Positions 26,016 through 36,000 of a stretch of DNA of 64,000 nucleotides are shown piece by piece. Position numbers and translations under genes: made by a program. Under the pieces are notes generated by a model. That model made no database searches, was not told the origin of the DNA, and worked only from the letters and a program-made list of their open reading frames with translations. The stretch is from CAVVFX01 sp963747535 (GTDB lineage Bacteria > Acidobacteriota > Terriglobia > Bryobacterales > Bryobacteraceae). Numbering within the stretch: position 1 is the stretch's first letter; each line of letters starts with the position of its first letter. The stretch is taken from NCBI GenBank assembly GCA_963747535.1, contig CAVVFX010000002.1, forward strand, positions 186,001 to 250,000. The letters are read 5' to 3'.

Positions 26016-27445
26016 CTGCCACCAGACGAAGATTCATGCAGTTTGTCGCGGCTTCCGCGGCATCCGCGACTTCACCGTTCGTCCGCGGGGACGTGGTCCC
26101 TTATCACGAGGTCTACCGGCCGCAATTCCATTTCAGTCCCAAGACAGGTTGGACCAATGATCCCAACGGCCTCGTCTGGTACAAGGGCGAGTACCATCTT
26201 TTCTTCCAGCACAACCCATTCGAGACCAGGTGGGGCAATATGACCTGGGGTCACGCGATCAGCCAGGATCTGGTTCATTGGACGCAGATGGAGAACGCTC
26301 TGCTTCCGGACAAAATGGGTACCATGTTCTCGGGCTCCGGCATTGTCGACAGCGACAACACCGCCGGCCTGCAGAAAGGCCCTGAGAAAACGCTGATCGT
26401 CTTCTACACCGCGGCCGGCGACACTTCCGACGAATCGAAGGGCCAACCCTTCACGCAATGCATGGCCTACAGCAACGATCGCGGACGGACCTGGACGAAA
26501 TATGCCGGCAATCCTGTGGTGCCCAACATCGTCGGCAGCAACCGCGACCCCAAGGTGGTGTGGCATGCGCCTACCCGCAAGTGGATCATGGTCGTCTATC
26601 TCACGGGAAGCGCTTTCCGCTTCCTCTCCTCACCGGATCTCAAGAGCTGGACCAAACTGCAGGACATCAGCGTACCCGACACGCGCGAGTGCCCCGACTT
26701 CTTCGAAACTCCCGTCGAAGGCGAGCCGGGCGAAACGCGGTGGGTATGGACTAGCGCCGCCGATCGATACCTGGTCGGCTCCTTCGATGGCAGGCGCTTC
26801 ATCCCGGAAGTGATGACGCAACCCGGAGCTCAGGGTCAGAACTATTACGCGGTCCAGACTTACAGCAATATTCCGGACGGGCGGCGCATCCAGCTCGGAT
26901 GGATGAGTAAAGCCGTCTACCCCGGTATGCCGTTCAACCAGCAGATGAGCTTCCCCTACGAACTCAAGCTCAGGCGGTTTCCGTACACGTTGAAGCTCTG
27001 CTCGGAGCCCGTCAAGGAGATCGAGTTGCTGCACGATACGCCGCGGACATGGAACCATCTGGATCTCGATCCTGGCACCAATCCCCTTGCCTCTCTTTCA
27101 GGCGATCTCTGGGACATCCAGGCTGAAATCGATCCCGGTCGGGCCGTGGAAGTCGGTTTCCGGATTCGGGGACGCAAGGTTTCATTCACCGTCAATCCGA
27201 AAGAACCGCGCCTGTACAACGGCGAGGCCAGCACGGCAGTCGTACTTCCCGCCGATGGGCGGCTCAAACTTCGCATTCTCGTCGATCGAACTTCCGTCGA
27301 AGTTTTCGCCAACGACGGAGAGTGGGTAATGCCGTGCTGCTTCGTGCCGAAACCCGAGGACCAGAGTGTCGCACTGTTTGCCGATGGCGGACGCGCCCAC
27401 ATATTGAGCCTGCGCATCCACCGCGTGAAGTCGATCTGGTCGTAG
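26012..27445 (+). CDS. Exported glycoside hydrolase family 32 (fructan/sucrose-type)
   Basis: This 477-residue protein has a Tat-like leader (TRRRFMQFVAASAASA). GH32 signatures are all present: the nucleophile D50 in WTNDPNG, RDP at 178-180 and the acid/base E226 in ECPDFFE. A C-terminal beta-sandwich follows (TSVEVFANDG near residue 430). It should release fructose from levan, inulin or sucrose outside the cytoplasm. The start overlaps the PQQ dehydrogenase stop, which suggests that the released sugar or a derivative is then oxidised by the quinoprotein (inference). Confidence 0.93.
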   Translation: MTATRRRFMQFVAASAASATSPFVRGDVVPYHEVYRPQFHFSPKTGWTNDPNGLVWYKGEYHLFFQHNPFETRWGNMTWGHAISQDLVHWTQMENALLPDKMGTMFSGSGIVDSDNTAGLQKGPEKTLIVFYTAAGDTSDESKGQPFTQCMAYSNDRGRTWTKYAGNPVVPNIVGSNRDPKVVWHAPTRKWIMVVYLTGSAFRFLSSPDLKSWTKLQDISVPDTRECPDFFETPVEGEPGETRWVWTSAADRYLVGSFDGRRFIPEVMTQPGAQGQNYYAVQTYSNIPDGRRIQLGWMSKAVYPGMPFNQQMSFPYELKLRRFPYTLKLCSEPVKEIELLHDTPRTWNHLDLDPGTNPLASLSGDLWDIQAEIDPGRAVEVGFRIRGRKVSFTVNPKEPRLYNGEASTAVVLPADGRLKLRILVDRTSVEVFANDGEWVMPCCFVPKPEDQSVALFADGGRAHILSLRIHRVKSIWS

Positions 27446-27746
27446 GCGCTGTCCTGGCTTCGTGATATTCGGAAGGTTGAGACGCCGGACGCGCCGGCAA
27501 GGTGTATCCTAAGCAGGAAGCTCGCTTACCGTCGCGCCGGGCGTGGAAGACAACTACGCGTTGCGAAAAACGCGCGGACCGTTAGCCACGCTGCGACAAC
27601 GACCAAGACGATGCTGACGTCGAAAGCCTGCGAGATCGACGGATCCACGGCGGCGTCCGTGCCGGCTCTGTCCTCGTAGGGCCTGTTTCGGCTTGCCGGA
27701 CGCTTTGGCCGAAGCGCCAATGTCCCCGCAGTACAGGAGGTTCTTG
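27446..27746. other. Intergenic region without a convincing gene
   Basis: About 300 bases follow the GH32 stop. Short minus-strand frames exist but lack domains and ribosome sites. A GTACAGGAGG ribosome site at its right end serves the next gene. Confidence 0.4.
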
Positions 27747-29154
27747 ATGAGGCATTTGAGGTGTCTTGGGTTACTTACATTGTCTCTTCCAGTGGTTGCT
27801 GTTATGTCCTTTGGAGCACCCCCCGCCGGGATCGCTGCCGGCAGGCGGGTAGCGGCCAATTACGGCAAGATCCCGCTCACCTTCGAAGCCAACCGAGGGC
27901 AGACGGACGCTCGTGTGCAGTTTCTCTCGCGGGGCGCCGGCTACTCGCTCTTCCTCACTCCGGGTAAGGTGGTCCTGAATCTGGAGCGGCAGCCAGCGGC
28001 AGTTTCGTCCCGTTCGCCGGGCAACCAGCCCGCGGCTTTGCCTGCCGATACGCTGCACATGAAACTGGTTGGAGCCGATAGCCACGCGGCCGTCACCGGA
28101 GCCGATCCGCAATCCGGCGTGGTGAGCTACCTCATCGGGAACGACCCGAAGAAATGGCACACCGCTCTCCCCACCTACGGCAGAGTCAATTACGCGCAGA
28201 TTTACCCCGGCGTGGACCTGGTCTTCTACGGCAACCAGCGCCAGCTAGAGTACGACTTTGTGGTCGCCCCCGGCGCACAGCCCAGCCGCATCGCCTGGCA
28301 GATCGACGGCGCCGGCGCCTCTCTCGACGCGGAGGGCAATCTGGTGCTGACCGCTCCCCACGGGACGACCAGTTTTCAGAAGCCGGTCCTGTATCAGATG
28401 GACGGCGACAAAAAGATCGCCGCCGAAGGCGCATTTGACTGGGCGGCGTCACCGGCGCTGGCGACAATGTGGCGTTGACCGGTGCTATCCATCTGGACGG
28501 AAATGGCAATGTCTACATTGCCGGCCAGACGTCCGCGGGTGGCTTTCCGCAAGTCAACCCCATGGAACCTGACGCCGGTGGCTATCAGGAGGCTCTGTGG
28601 CGGAGTTCGACCCCACCGGCTCTCAGTTACTGTTCTCTACACCCAGCGGCAACGGAGGCAGAGGCAATAACTCTGCGTATTCGCCTGCCGGACTTGGGGT
28701 CGATGCCGTTGGCAATATCTATCTGGCCGGCATTACGCAGGATACGGGGCTCATCGTCACTCCCGACGCATTCCAGACAACCTCTACTGACGGCGCCTGT
28801 TGCGCCTACGGGAACGGCTTCGTAGTCAAAATCGCGCCACAGAGCACAGCCGCTGTCGGTCTGGTCGTTTCGCCCTCCCCATCTGTATCCGGCGAAAAGG
28901 TCATCCTGACAGCCACCATCACCCACACGCAGCAATACGCATCGGCGCCCACCGGAAGCATCGCCTTCCTGGACGGATCGACAGTATTGAGCACGGTCCC
29001 GCTCGGTCCTAACGGGACAGCTATCTACACCACATCCACGCTCAGCCCCAGCAGCCACAACCTGACAGCAGTCTACAGCGGCGACAGCACTTATCCATCG
29101 GTCAGTGCCGCGCAGACGCTGACGGTGAACGCGTCCGACCGCGAACGTCTCTAG
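27747..29154 (+). pseudogene. Frameshifted SBBP-type beta-propeller surface protein
   Basis: The gene starts at an ATG six bases after AGGAGG. A signal peptide and an N-terminal domain with IPLTFEANRGQTD, SYLIGNDP and YPGVDLVFYGNQRQLEYDF are typical of Acidobacteriota SBBP-repeat proteins. The frame stops at 28478. An SBBP repeat (GAIHLDGNGNVYIAGQTSAG) resumes in a second frame from about 28469. A third frame (28597-29154) gives AEFDPTGSQLLFSTP, another SBBP unit (GNIYLAGITQDTG) and an Ig-like repeat. Two indels and missing blades make this a decayed gene; intact homologues are much longer. Confidence 0.75.
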
Positions 29155-29175
29155 CCGGGCGCTCTCCAGAACCGA

Positions 29176-29373
29176 TTAACGGTCCCCCGGCTCTTGCCGC
29201 CTGGAGGCAAGACCGTGCGACTGCATCCTGACCCGATGGCACTGGGGGCATTTCCACTTTCGCTTCTTGTGGTATATGTGCCCCTTTAATTCTTTCATCC
29301 GAACCCGGCACTTTTTGCAAGTCACCGTTTCGATGATCGCATTCCGTGGCCGTACGCGGATCCGGCCGCTCAC
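29176..29373 (-). CDS. Possible small zinc-ribbon protein
   Basis: A 65-codon frame on the minus strand contains TCKKCRVRMKELKG and KWKCPQCHRVR, that is two CxxC knuckles 22 residues apart, which would make a zinc ribbon. The start is GTG with no clear ribosome site. Homologues were not checked. It could equally be a chance frame, but the cysteine spacing is suggestive. Confidence 0.35.
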   Translation of the reverse strand: MSGRIRVRPRNAIIETVTCKKCRVRMKELKGHIYHKKRKWKCPQCHRVRMQSHGLASRRQEPGDR

Positions 29374-29436
29374 GATGTTGCACGTGACGGGTGTGGAATC
29401 CGCTTACCACGGTGTGCAAGTGACATAATTATTCCA

Positions 29437-31737
29437 ATGAAAAATCGGTATGTCCTGGTCCCGGTGCTGCTCGCGCGCGCGGCGGCGCAATCGCCGTTGC
29501 CCGGAACTGCGCCCCTGACTACCCCTGGAGACCTCGCCGCGCAGATGGTCGACGGCATCAATGACTACCTGGTCCGGCGGTCCGCCGCGGCCCCGGCCAG
29601 TCGTGCCAGCTACTGGCGCCGGGATTTTTCGAGCGCGGCGGCGTATTCCCGATCCATCGAACCCAATCGCGAGCACCTGGCCCGGATCATTGGCGCCGTG
29701 GATCCTCCACTGCAAGTGAAGGCTCTCGAGTTCGAGTCTTCGACGGCAGCGGCAGCGTTGGTCGGCCGCGGCCGTGGCTATCGCGTTGAAGCCGTGCGCT
29801 GGCCCGTGTGGGAGGGCGTGTTTGCCGAGGGCCTGCTGCTCGAACCCGATCGTCCACCGGTTGCCCGCGTCGTTGCTCTACCCGACGCGGACTGGACTCC
29901 CGAGGCACTGGCCGGTCTCTCGTCCGATATACCCGTTGCCGCGCAGTTCGCGCGCCGCCTGGCCGAGAACGGCTGCCAGGTGTTGGTGCCTGTAGTGCTG
30001 AATCGCCAGGACACCTGGTCGGGAATCCCCTGGGTCAAGATGACCAACCAGCCTCACCGCGAATGGATTTATCGCATGGCGTTCGAAGTGGGCCGGCACG
30101 TCATCGGGTATGAAGTGCAGAAGGTGCGCGCTGCCATCGGCTGGTTCGAGACGGAGAACGCCAGCCATCCCGTACCTGTCGTCGTCGCGGGATACGGCGA
30201 GGGCGGCCTGCTGGCTCTCTACAGCGCTGCCCTGGACACGCGCATCGATGCCACACTGGTCAGCGGCTATTTTCAGCCGCGGGAACAGTTGTGGAAGGAG
30301 CCGGTGTATCGCGACGTTTGGGGCCTGCTGCGGGAGTTCGGCGACGCCGACATCGCAAGTATGATCTCGCCCCGCGCGCTGGTGGTGGAAGCGAGCGACG
30401 TCCCGCGGGTCAGCGGTCCTCCGAAGGAGAGCAAGGATCGCAGCGGCGCCACTCCGAACGGAACGCTCGCCACGCCGTCGCTCGCGGAGGTGCGCGCCGA
30501 AGTGGAGCGCACTCGACCGTTCTTCCAGGGACTGGGAGTTTCCGCGAAACTGCAGGTGGTCGCGAGTGCCGGAGGCGATGGCCAGCCCGGCTCCGATGCC
30601 GCATTATCCGCGCTGCTCACGGCAGCCGGCGTAAAGGAGAAGTTGACCGCATCCGGCGCGCTGCCCGAACACGTGGGCAGTGCGGTAGATCCCGCCGCCC
30701 GCATGCACCGGCAGTTCGATCAACTGGTCAGCCACACGCAGGAATTGATCCGCCAGTCGCCGCGACGCCGGGAGCAATTCTGGGCTAAGGCAGACGCATC
30801 TTCGGTAGAGAATTGGCAAGCCAGCACCAAATTCTACCGGGACTACATCTGGAGCGAGGTGATCGGCCGCATGCCGGAACCGGACGCACCGGCCCACCCG
30901 CGTACGCGGCTGATCTACGATGAGCCGAAGTTCCGCGGCTACGAAGTCGTGCTGGATGTGTGGCCGGGCATCTTCGCGTATGGGATTCTTTTGGTCCCGA
31001 AAGATATCAAGCCGGGCGAGCGGCGCCCGGTCGTGGTTTGCCAGCACGGTCTAGAAGGGCGGCCCAGCGAAGTCGCCGATCCGAAGAGCGACTCGCATTT
31101 CTATCATCGCTTCGCCGCGAGGCTCGCCGAAGAGGGGTTCGTCACCTACTCGCCGCAAAACCCGTACATCGGCGAGGATCGGTTCCGCATCATCCAACGG
31201 AAGGGACATCCGCTACAGCTCTCGCTGTTCTCCTTCATTCTCGGGCAACAGCAGCGCACCCTGCAGTGGCTCGCCGAACAGCCGTTTGCCGATCCGGGGA
31301 GGATCGGCTTCTACGGATTGTCTTATGGAGGGAAGACGGCGGTGCGCGTTCCGCCCCTGCTCGACGGTTACGCTCTCTCGATCTGCGCAGGCGATTTCAA
31401 CGAATGGGTCTGGAAGACTACCAGCGTGGATTCGAGTTACAGCTATATGTTGACCCGCGAGTATGACATGCTCGAGTTCGATTTTGCCAATGTCGTCAAT
31501 TATTCGGACTTGGCGAATCTCATGGCCCCCCGGCCATTCATGGTAGAACGCGGGCACAATGATGGGGTCGCGCCCGACGAGTGGGTGGCGTATGAGTACG
31601 CGAAAGTGCGCCGGTTCTACGATACGAAAATGCACCTGCCGGAGCGCACCACGATCGAGTTCTTCGACGGTCCGCATACCATTCACGGCGAAGGGACCTT
31701 CGCGTTTCTGAGAAAGCATTTGCGATGGCCGCAATAG
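29437..31737 (+). CDS. Exported protein with two alpha/beta-hydrolase domains
   Basis: This 766-residue protein has a short N-terminal leader and two hydrolase-like halves. The first (about 90-330) has a nucleophile elbow reading GYGEGG, with Glu255 where Ser should be. The second (about 480-766) is dienelactone-hydrolase or acetyl-xylan-esterase-like, with Ser629 in YGLSYGG, Asp in ERGHNDG, and the likely His in GPHTIHGEG near the C-terminus. The second half is probably a working esterase or peptidase and the first a degenerate copy or lid. It stands alone between a pseudogene and the FadR regulator. Confidence 0.82.
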   Translation: MKNRYVLVPVLLARAAAQSPLPGTAPLTTPGDLAAQMVDGINDYLVRRSAAAPASRASYWRRDFSSAAAYSRSIEPNREHLARIIGAVDPPLQVKALEFESSTAAAALVGRGRGYRVEAVRWPVWEGVFAEGLLLEPDRPPVARVVALPDADWTPEALAGLSSDIPVAAQFARRLAENGCQVLVPVVLNRQDTWSGIPWVKMTNQPHREWIYRMAFEVGRHVIGYEVQKVRAAIGWFETENASHPVPVVVAGYGEGGLLALYSAALDTRIDATLVSGYFQPREQLWKEPVYRDVWGLLREFGDADIASMISPRALVVEASDVPRVSGPPKESKDRSGATPNGTLATPSLAEVRAEVERTRPFFQGLGVSAKLQVVASAGGDGQPGSDAALSALLTAAGVKEKLTASGALPEHVGSAVDPAARMHRQFDQLVSHTQELIRQSPRRREQFWAKADASSVENWQASTKFYRDYIWSEVIGRMPEPDAPAHPRTRLIYDEPKFRGYEVVLDVWPGIFAYGILLVPKDIKPGERRPVVVCQHGLEGRPSEVADPKSDSHFYHRFAARLAEEGFVTYSPQNPYIGEDRFRIIQRKGHPLQLSLFSFILGQQQRTLQWLAEQPFADPGRIGFYGLSYGGKTAVRVPPLLDGYALSICAGDFNEWVWKTTSVDSSYSYMLTREYDMLEFDFANVVNYSDLANLMAPRPFMVERGHNDGVAPDEWVAYEYAKVRRFYDTKMHLPERTTIEFFDGPHTIHGEGTFAFLRKHLRWPQ

Positions 31738-32110
31738 AAATTCAAGTCGTGCTCCAAACCCGCGGCGTTCCAGAAACTGCGGCCAAACTTCGCCCGCGGC
31801 GGCAAAGGCGCAAGCTTCAGATACGTTGGACCGCGGTCTGCCCCACGGGCGCCGGTGACTGGCAGTTTCAGCCCCCTTTGGAGCGCACCGTCGCGGCCTG
31901 CTCGTGCGGCTGAAAGGCGGCAAGTTGGATTAAACGTCGGTTATGCCTTGTTTCCTGTCGAGATTATGCGAGTACTTGCGGTCCGTTGTGTTATTCCAGC
32001 GCTCGTGCACGCCGAGGCTTCATGAACGGCCTGTGGCAGAAGTCTCTCCAACGCGCGAGAGCAGGCGAAAACGCCTACTCCACAACGAAGTACACGCCCA
32101 CATCGCCGCG
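31738..32110. other. Intergenic region holding a family B repeat
   Basis: This 373-base gap separates the hydrolase from the convergent FadR-type gene. It contains the hairpin repeat at 32030-32090 and short frames with no domain. No gene is supported. Confidence 0.5.
32030..32090. repeat. Family B hairpin repeat (inverted orientation)
   Basis: CTGTGGCAGAAGTCTCTCC, then GCGCGAGAGCAGGCGAAAACGC, then CTACTCCACAAC. This is the complement of the unit at 43413-43469 and 53868-53922. The core GCAGGCGAAAACGCCT can fold into a hairpin with a GAAAA loop. Confidence 0.75.
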
Positions 32111-32860
32111 TCACGTGTCCCGCTCTTCGATCAGCTCTCTCTGTATGTCCAGCGCGATGTTCAAGTGCTCACGCATGGCTCTGCGCGCCCCCTCGGAGTC
32201 TCGCGACGCGACACATTCGATAACTCGAACGTGCGTCGGCATTACGCGCTCGGGAAGACCGCTCTTCTCACTTACCAGTGTTCGCACCTCTGCCATCAGG
32301 TCCTGGATGGAATCGAGCAGTAGAATCAGCAAGGGGTTGTGTGTAGTCCGGGTCAGGCGGCGATGAAACTCGGAGTCCTTCAGGGCAAACTGTCGCGGGT
32401 CCGGGGCTTCCTGCATTTCAACGCAGATCCGAACCAGGTCAGCGAGTTCGTCCTCCGTTCGTTGTTCCGCCGCCAGGCCGGCGTTCTCTACTTCCAGAAT
32501 CGAGCGGACCTGATGCAAGTGCTCAATATTGACCTCCTGGCCACAGGTCCGCAGGAACAGGGTCAGGGGCTTCACGACCTCGTGGCGGCTGACCGCCCGC
32601 ACCATGGTCCCTATTCCATGCTTGGTTTCCAACAGGCCTCTGGTAACCAAGGTCCGTACGGCTTCCCGGACCACCGGACGACTGACACCGAGGCTGTCCG
32701 AAAACTCCCGCTCTGGAGGCAACCTGGTTCCCACCGTGAGCTGGCCGGTCAAGATTTGAGATTCAATGGCATGCACAACCTTATCTACCAGACCGTCCTT
32801 CCGCCCGATGTTCCGGAATCGCGGCCGGCCGGGCTTCTTGCCCTTGGTGGTGGGGAACAT
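32111..32860 (-). CDS. GntR/FadR-family transcriptional regulator
   Basis: This 249-residue regulator has a winged helix (about 20-85: ILTGQLTVGTRLPPEREFSDSLGVSRPVVREAVRTL and GIGTMVR) and a C-terminal all-helical FCD ligand domain (about 100-235) with the metal-binding Asp/His set. FCD regulators usually sense organic or sugar acids. It is divergent from the TonB receptor, and two perfect inverted repeats in the shared upstream region are likely operators. The ATG at 32860 is preferred to an upstream TTG. It probably controls the sugar cluster that follows. Confidence 0.88.
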   Translation of the reverse strand: MFPTTKGKKPGRPRFRNIGRKDGLVDKVVHAIESQILTGQLTVGTRLPPEREFSDSLGVSRPVVREAVRTLVTRGLLETKHGIGTMVRAVSRHEVVKPLTLFLRTCGQEVNIEHLHQVRSILEVENAGLAAEQRTEDELADLVRICVEMQEAPDPRQFALKDSEFHRRLTRTTHNPLLILLLDSIQDLMAEVRTLVSEKSGLPERVMPTHVRVIECVASRDSEGARRAMREHLNIALDIQRELIEERDT

Positions 32861-32921
32861 AGATAAGACCAGCTTCAATTGTAGGGTCGGAGGGTAGCCA
32901 AGGTCAAGGACCAATGAGGTC

Positions 32922-32943
32922 AGTGGTAATAGGTAATACCACT
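32922..32943. promoter_or_regulatory. Putative FadR-type operator (AGTGGTA-N8-TACCACT)
   Basis: A perfect seven-base inverted repeat lies between the regulator and the receptor. TGGT...ACCA arms are typical of FadR-subfamily GntR sites. It sits about 50 bases upstream of the receptor's -35 element. Confidence 0.55.
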
Positions 32944-32964
32944 TTATAAACTACTGTTTATAAA
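32943..32964. promoter_or_regulatory. Second inverted repeat, TTTATAAAC-N4-GTTTATAAA
   Basis: A perfect nine-base inverted repeat with a TACT spacer abuts the first. It could be a second operator, or supply -10-like sequence for the divergent regulator gene. Confidence 0.5.
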
Positions 32965-32993
32965 GGACTTGAGCAGCATGCAACAAAATCTTC

Positions 32994-33022
32994 TTGACAG
33001 TATCAGGCGCTGCGCGTAAAAT
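32994..33022 (+). promoter_or_regulatory. Sigma-70-type promoter of the TonB receptor
   Basis: TTGACA, a 17-base spacer and TAAAAT lie about 40 bases before the receptor ATG. This is close to the housekeeping consensus and downstream of both inverted repeats. Confidence 0.65.
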
Positions 33023-33064
33023 CGACGTCGGCTAGATAAAGCTGACTTCCAAAGGAGAGACTCC

Positions 33065-36000
33065 ATGTCGCAGGTTCACACTCGAGTCAATTCACGAAGA
33101 GTATTTCTTCTGTTGCTCATGGCGATTTCCGCCATCTTTTGGGCTCCGCAAGCGAAGTCTCAGGCGGTTGCGGTCGCCGAGGTAGCAGGCTACGTCACCG
33201 ACCCCAGCGGACAATCCATTCCGGGCGCACAGGTCAAAATAACCGAAACCGGCAAGAACCGGGTAAACACGGCCACAACCGACGCGCAGGGCCGATACTC
33301 ATTTCCGAATCTGCCGGTTGGGACTTATGATCTCAGTGTCACGGCGAATGGCTTCAAGACGTATGTGGAGTCGAGTATCCTTCTGCAGGTTGCCAGCAAT
33401 CTCGAAATCAACGCGAAGTTACAGCTGGGGGCCGTTTCAGAAACCATCGACGTTAAGGCCAGTGCGACGATGGTCGAAACGAAAGACAACTCGCTAACTG
33501 AGGTGATCGACGAGAAACGGGTAGTGGACTTACCTCTTAACGGAAGAAACCCTACCCAACTGATCACCCTGACAGGCGCGGCGACTACCAGTTCGAGTTC
33601 CGATCTGATTACCAGTAAGAACATTGGAGGCTCAAACGCATCGGGAACCTTCTCGGTCGCGGGTGGACAGGCGAACGGAATCAGTTACTTGTTGGACGGC
33701 GGCGATAACAACGATCCTTTGTTTAACGTCAATTTGCCGCTTCCGTTTCCCGACGCACTACAGGAGTTCAGCGTACAGACCACGGCTTTGCCGGCGCAAT
33801 ACGGTCTGCATCCGGGCGGTGTGGTGAACGCGGTCACGAAGTCGGGCACGAACGTACTCCATGGCGATGTGTTCGAGTTTCTGCGGAATGGCGATATGAA
33901 TGCGATTCAAGACAACACGCCTGCGCGCGACAGTCTGAAGCGCAGTCAGTTTGGAGGGGTCGTCGGCGGCAAAATCATTCGGGACAAGCTGTTCTTCTTC
34001 GGCGGATACGAGGGCACCCGACAGCGGAGCAATCCTCCCGCACAGATCAGTTACGTGGCAACCGCGGCGGCCCTGAATGGCGATTTCAGCACATTGGAGG
34101 CGCCCAAGTCTGCTGGAGGCTGCCTGTCTGCAAGCAGTGCGCGTCAACTGAAGAATCCCTCAACCGGAGCCGCGTTCCCCAATAACCAGATACCGGTTTC
34201 GTTATTTAGCCAGCCGGCGGTAACTCTCCTGTCCAAGTATCTTCCCGTGTCGACCAGTCCATGCGGTTTGGTGCAATATGGATATCCGGCGGATAATCCC
34301 GATGATCAGGTGATCGGTCGCGTCGACTATATTCAGAACGCGAAGCATTCCCTTTACGGCCGTTACTATATTTACGATTTCACCATTCAGACCACCTTCA
34401 ATGGTACGGATCTTCTTACCACGCAGCAGCCAGGCAACTTAGGGCGATCACAGACCGTCACCCTGGGAGATAACTACGCGTTTAGTCCAACGACCTTGAA
34501 TTCCTTCCATATCACCTTCGACCGGCGTCGAAACAATCGCGGGGCTGCTCCCAACGTCATCAATCCGCAGACGCTTGGAATCAACATGACGGCGACCATT
34601 CCGAATTTCATTTACCTCAGCGCCAGCAACTATTTCACGGTAGGCTGCGGGACATGTTCGCCCAGCCACTTCAATACCAACACGTACCAGTTTTCCGATG
34701 ACGTCAACATCATCCGCGGCAAGCATCAGTTTGCGTTCGGCGGCGACTTCCGGCGTTTGCAAGCTAACCTGCTGACCAACACTTACACCAACGGCCAGAT
34801 TAGTTTCAACGGCGGTTATACGGGCGACGCATTGGCCGACCTGCTGCTGGGCGATATTTACCAGATGAACCAGGCCAACCCGCAGCCCGATGCGTTGCGC
34901 CAGACCGTGTTTTCCCTCTACGGGCAAGACACTTTCCATGCGACCCCGCACCTGACTTTGAACCTCGGCCTCCGCTGGGAACCGGAGTTGTTCCCGTACG
35001 ACTTATATGGCCGTGCACCGGCTTTCTCGCAAGCGGCTTTCACTGCCGGCACCGTCAGCACGCGATATCCGAATGCCCCAGCCGGCCTGATTTTTCCGGG
35101 CGATCCCGGCGATCCGTACGGCAAGAGCCAGGTGAAATCGTACTGGCAGGAAGTGTCACCGCGCGTCGGCGTGGTTTGGGATCCTACCGGCGGGGGAAAA
35201 CAGACGATTCGCATTGGCTTCGCGCTGATGCATGACACCAACATGCTGTACTATCCGGAACGATGGACGTACAGCCCGCCTTACGCTTCCCAAGTGATCA
35301 TTACCAATCCCGCCGGAGGTCTGAGTAACCCATGGGCAGGACAACCGGGCGGCAATCCCTTCCCTAACACCGGCATCTTTCCGATCGGCGGAACTTACTA
35401 TATCGTTCCAAACCAGATGCCGCCCACTTACATGATCAACTGGAACTTGACCTATCAGTTGGAGATAAAGAAAAACTGGCTGGCCCAGATCGGCTATCTG
35501 GGAACCAAATCGGTGCACGTCTGGGGGCAATACGATATTAACCCGTCTGTTTATATTCCGGGCAGTTCGGCCAGTACCAATCTGCGGAGACTGCTCTACC
35601 TGCAGAATCCGGCACAAGGCCAGTACTATGCGGCGATTGATTCGGGAGATCCCAACGGCAACTCCAAGTACGATGCGTTCTTAACCACGCTGCAGCACCG
35701 GTTCGCGAACAATTTTACGATTCTGAGCAACTACACCTGGTCGCACTGCGTGAGCGATACGGACCTGTCGGGAGAAATCGCGGGCACTTACCGCGAAAAT
35801 CCTTACTCACGGAGTATGGAGCGCGGAAACTGCATGTTCGATCACCGCCATCTCTTCAATCTCTCCTTCATTGCCGCAAGCCCGGGCGCGGGCCAGGGCT
35901 GGGCGTTTCGTCTTACCAGGAACTGGCAGTTTTCGACCATTTTCACGGCGTTTAGCGGCGCTCCAATCAATATTACTGACGGAGGGACCGATCAGTCTAA

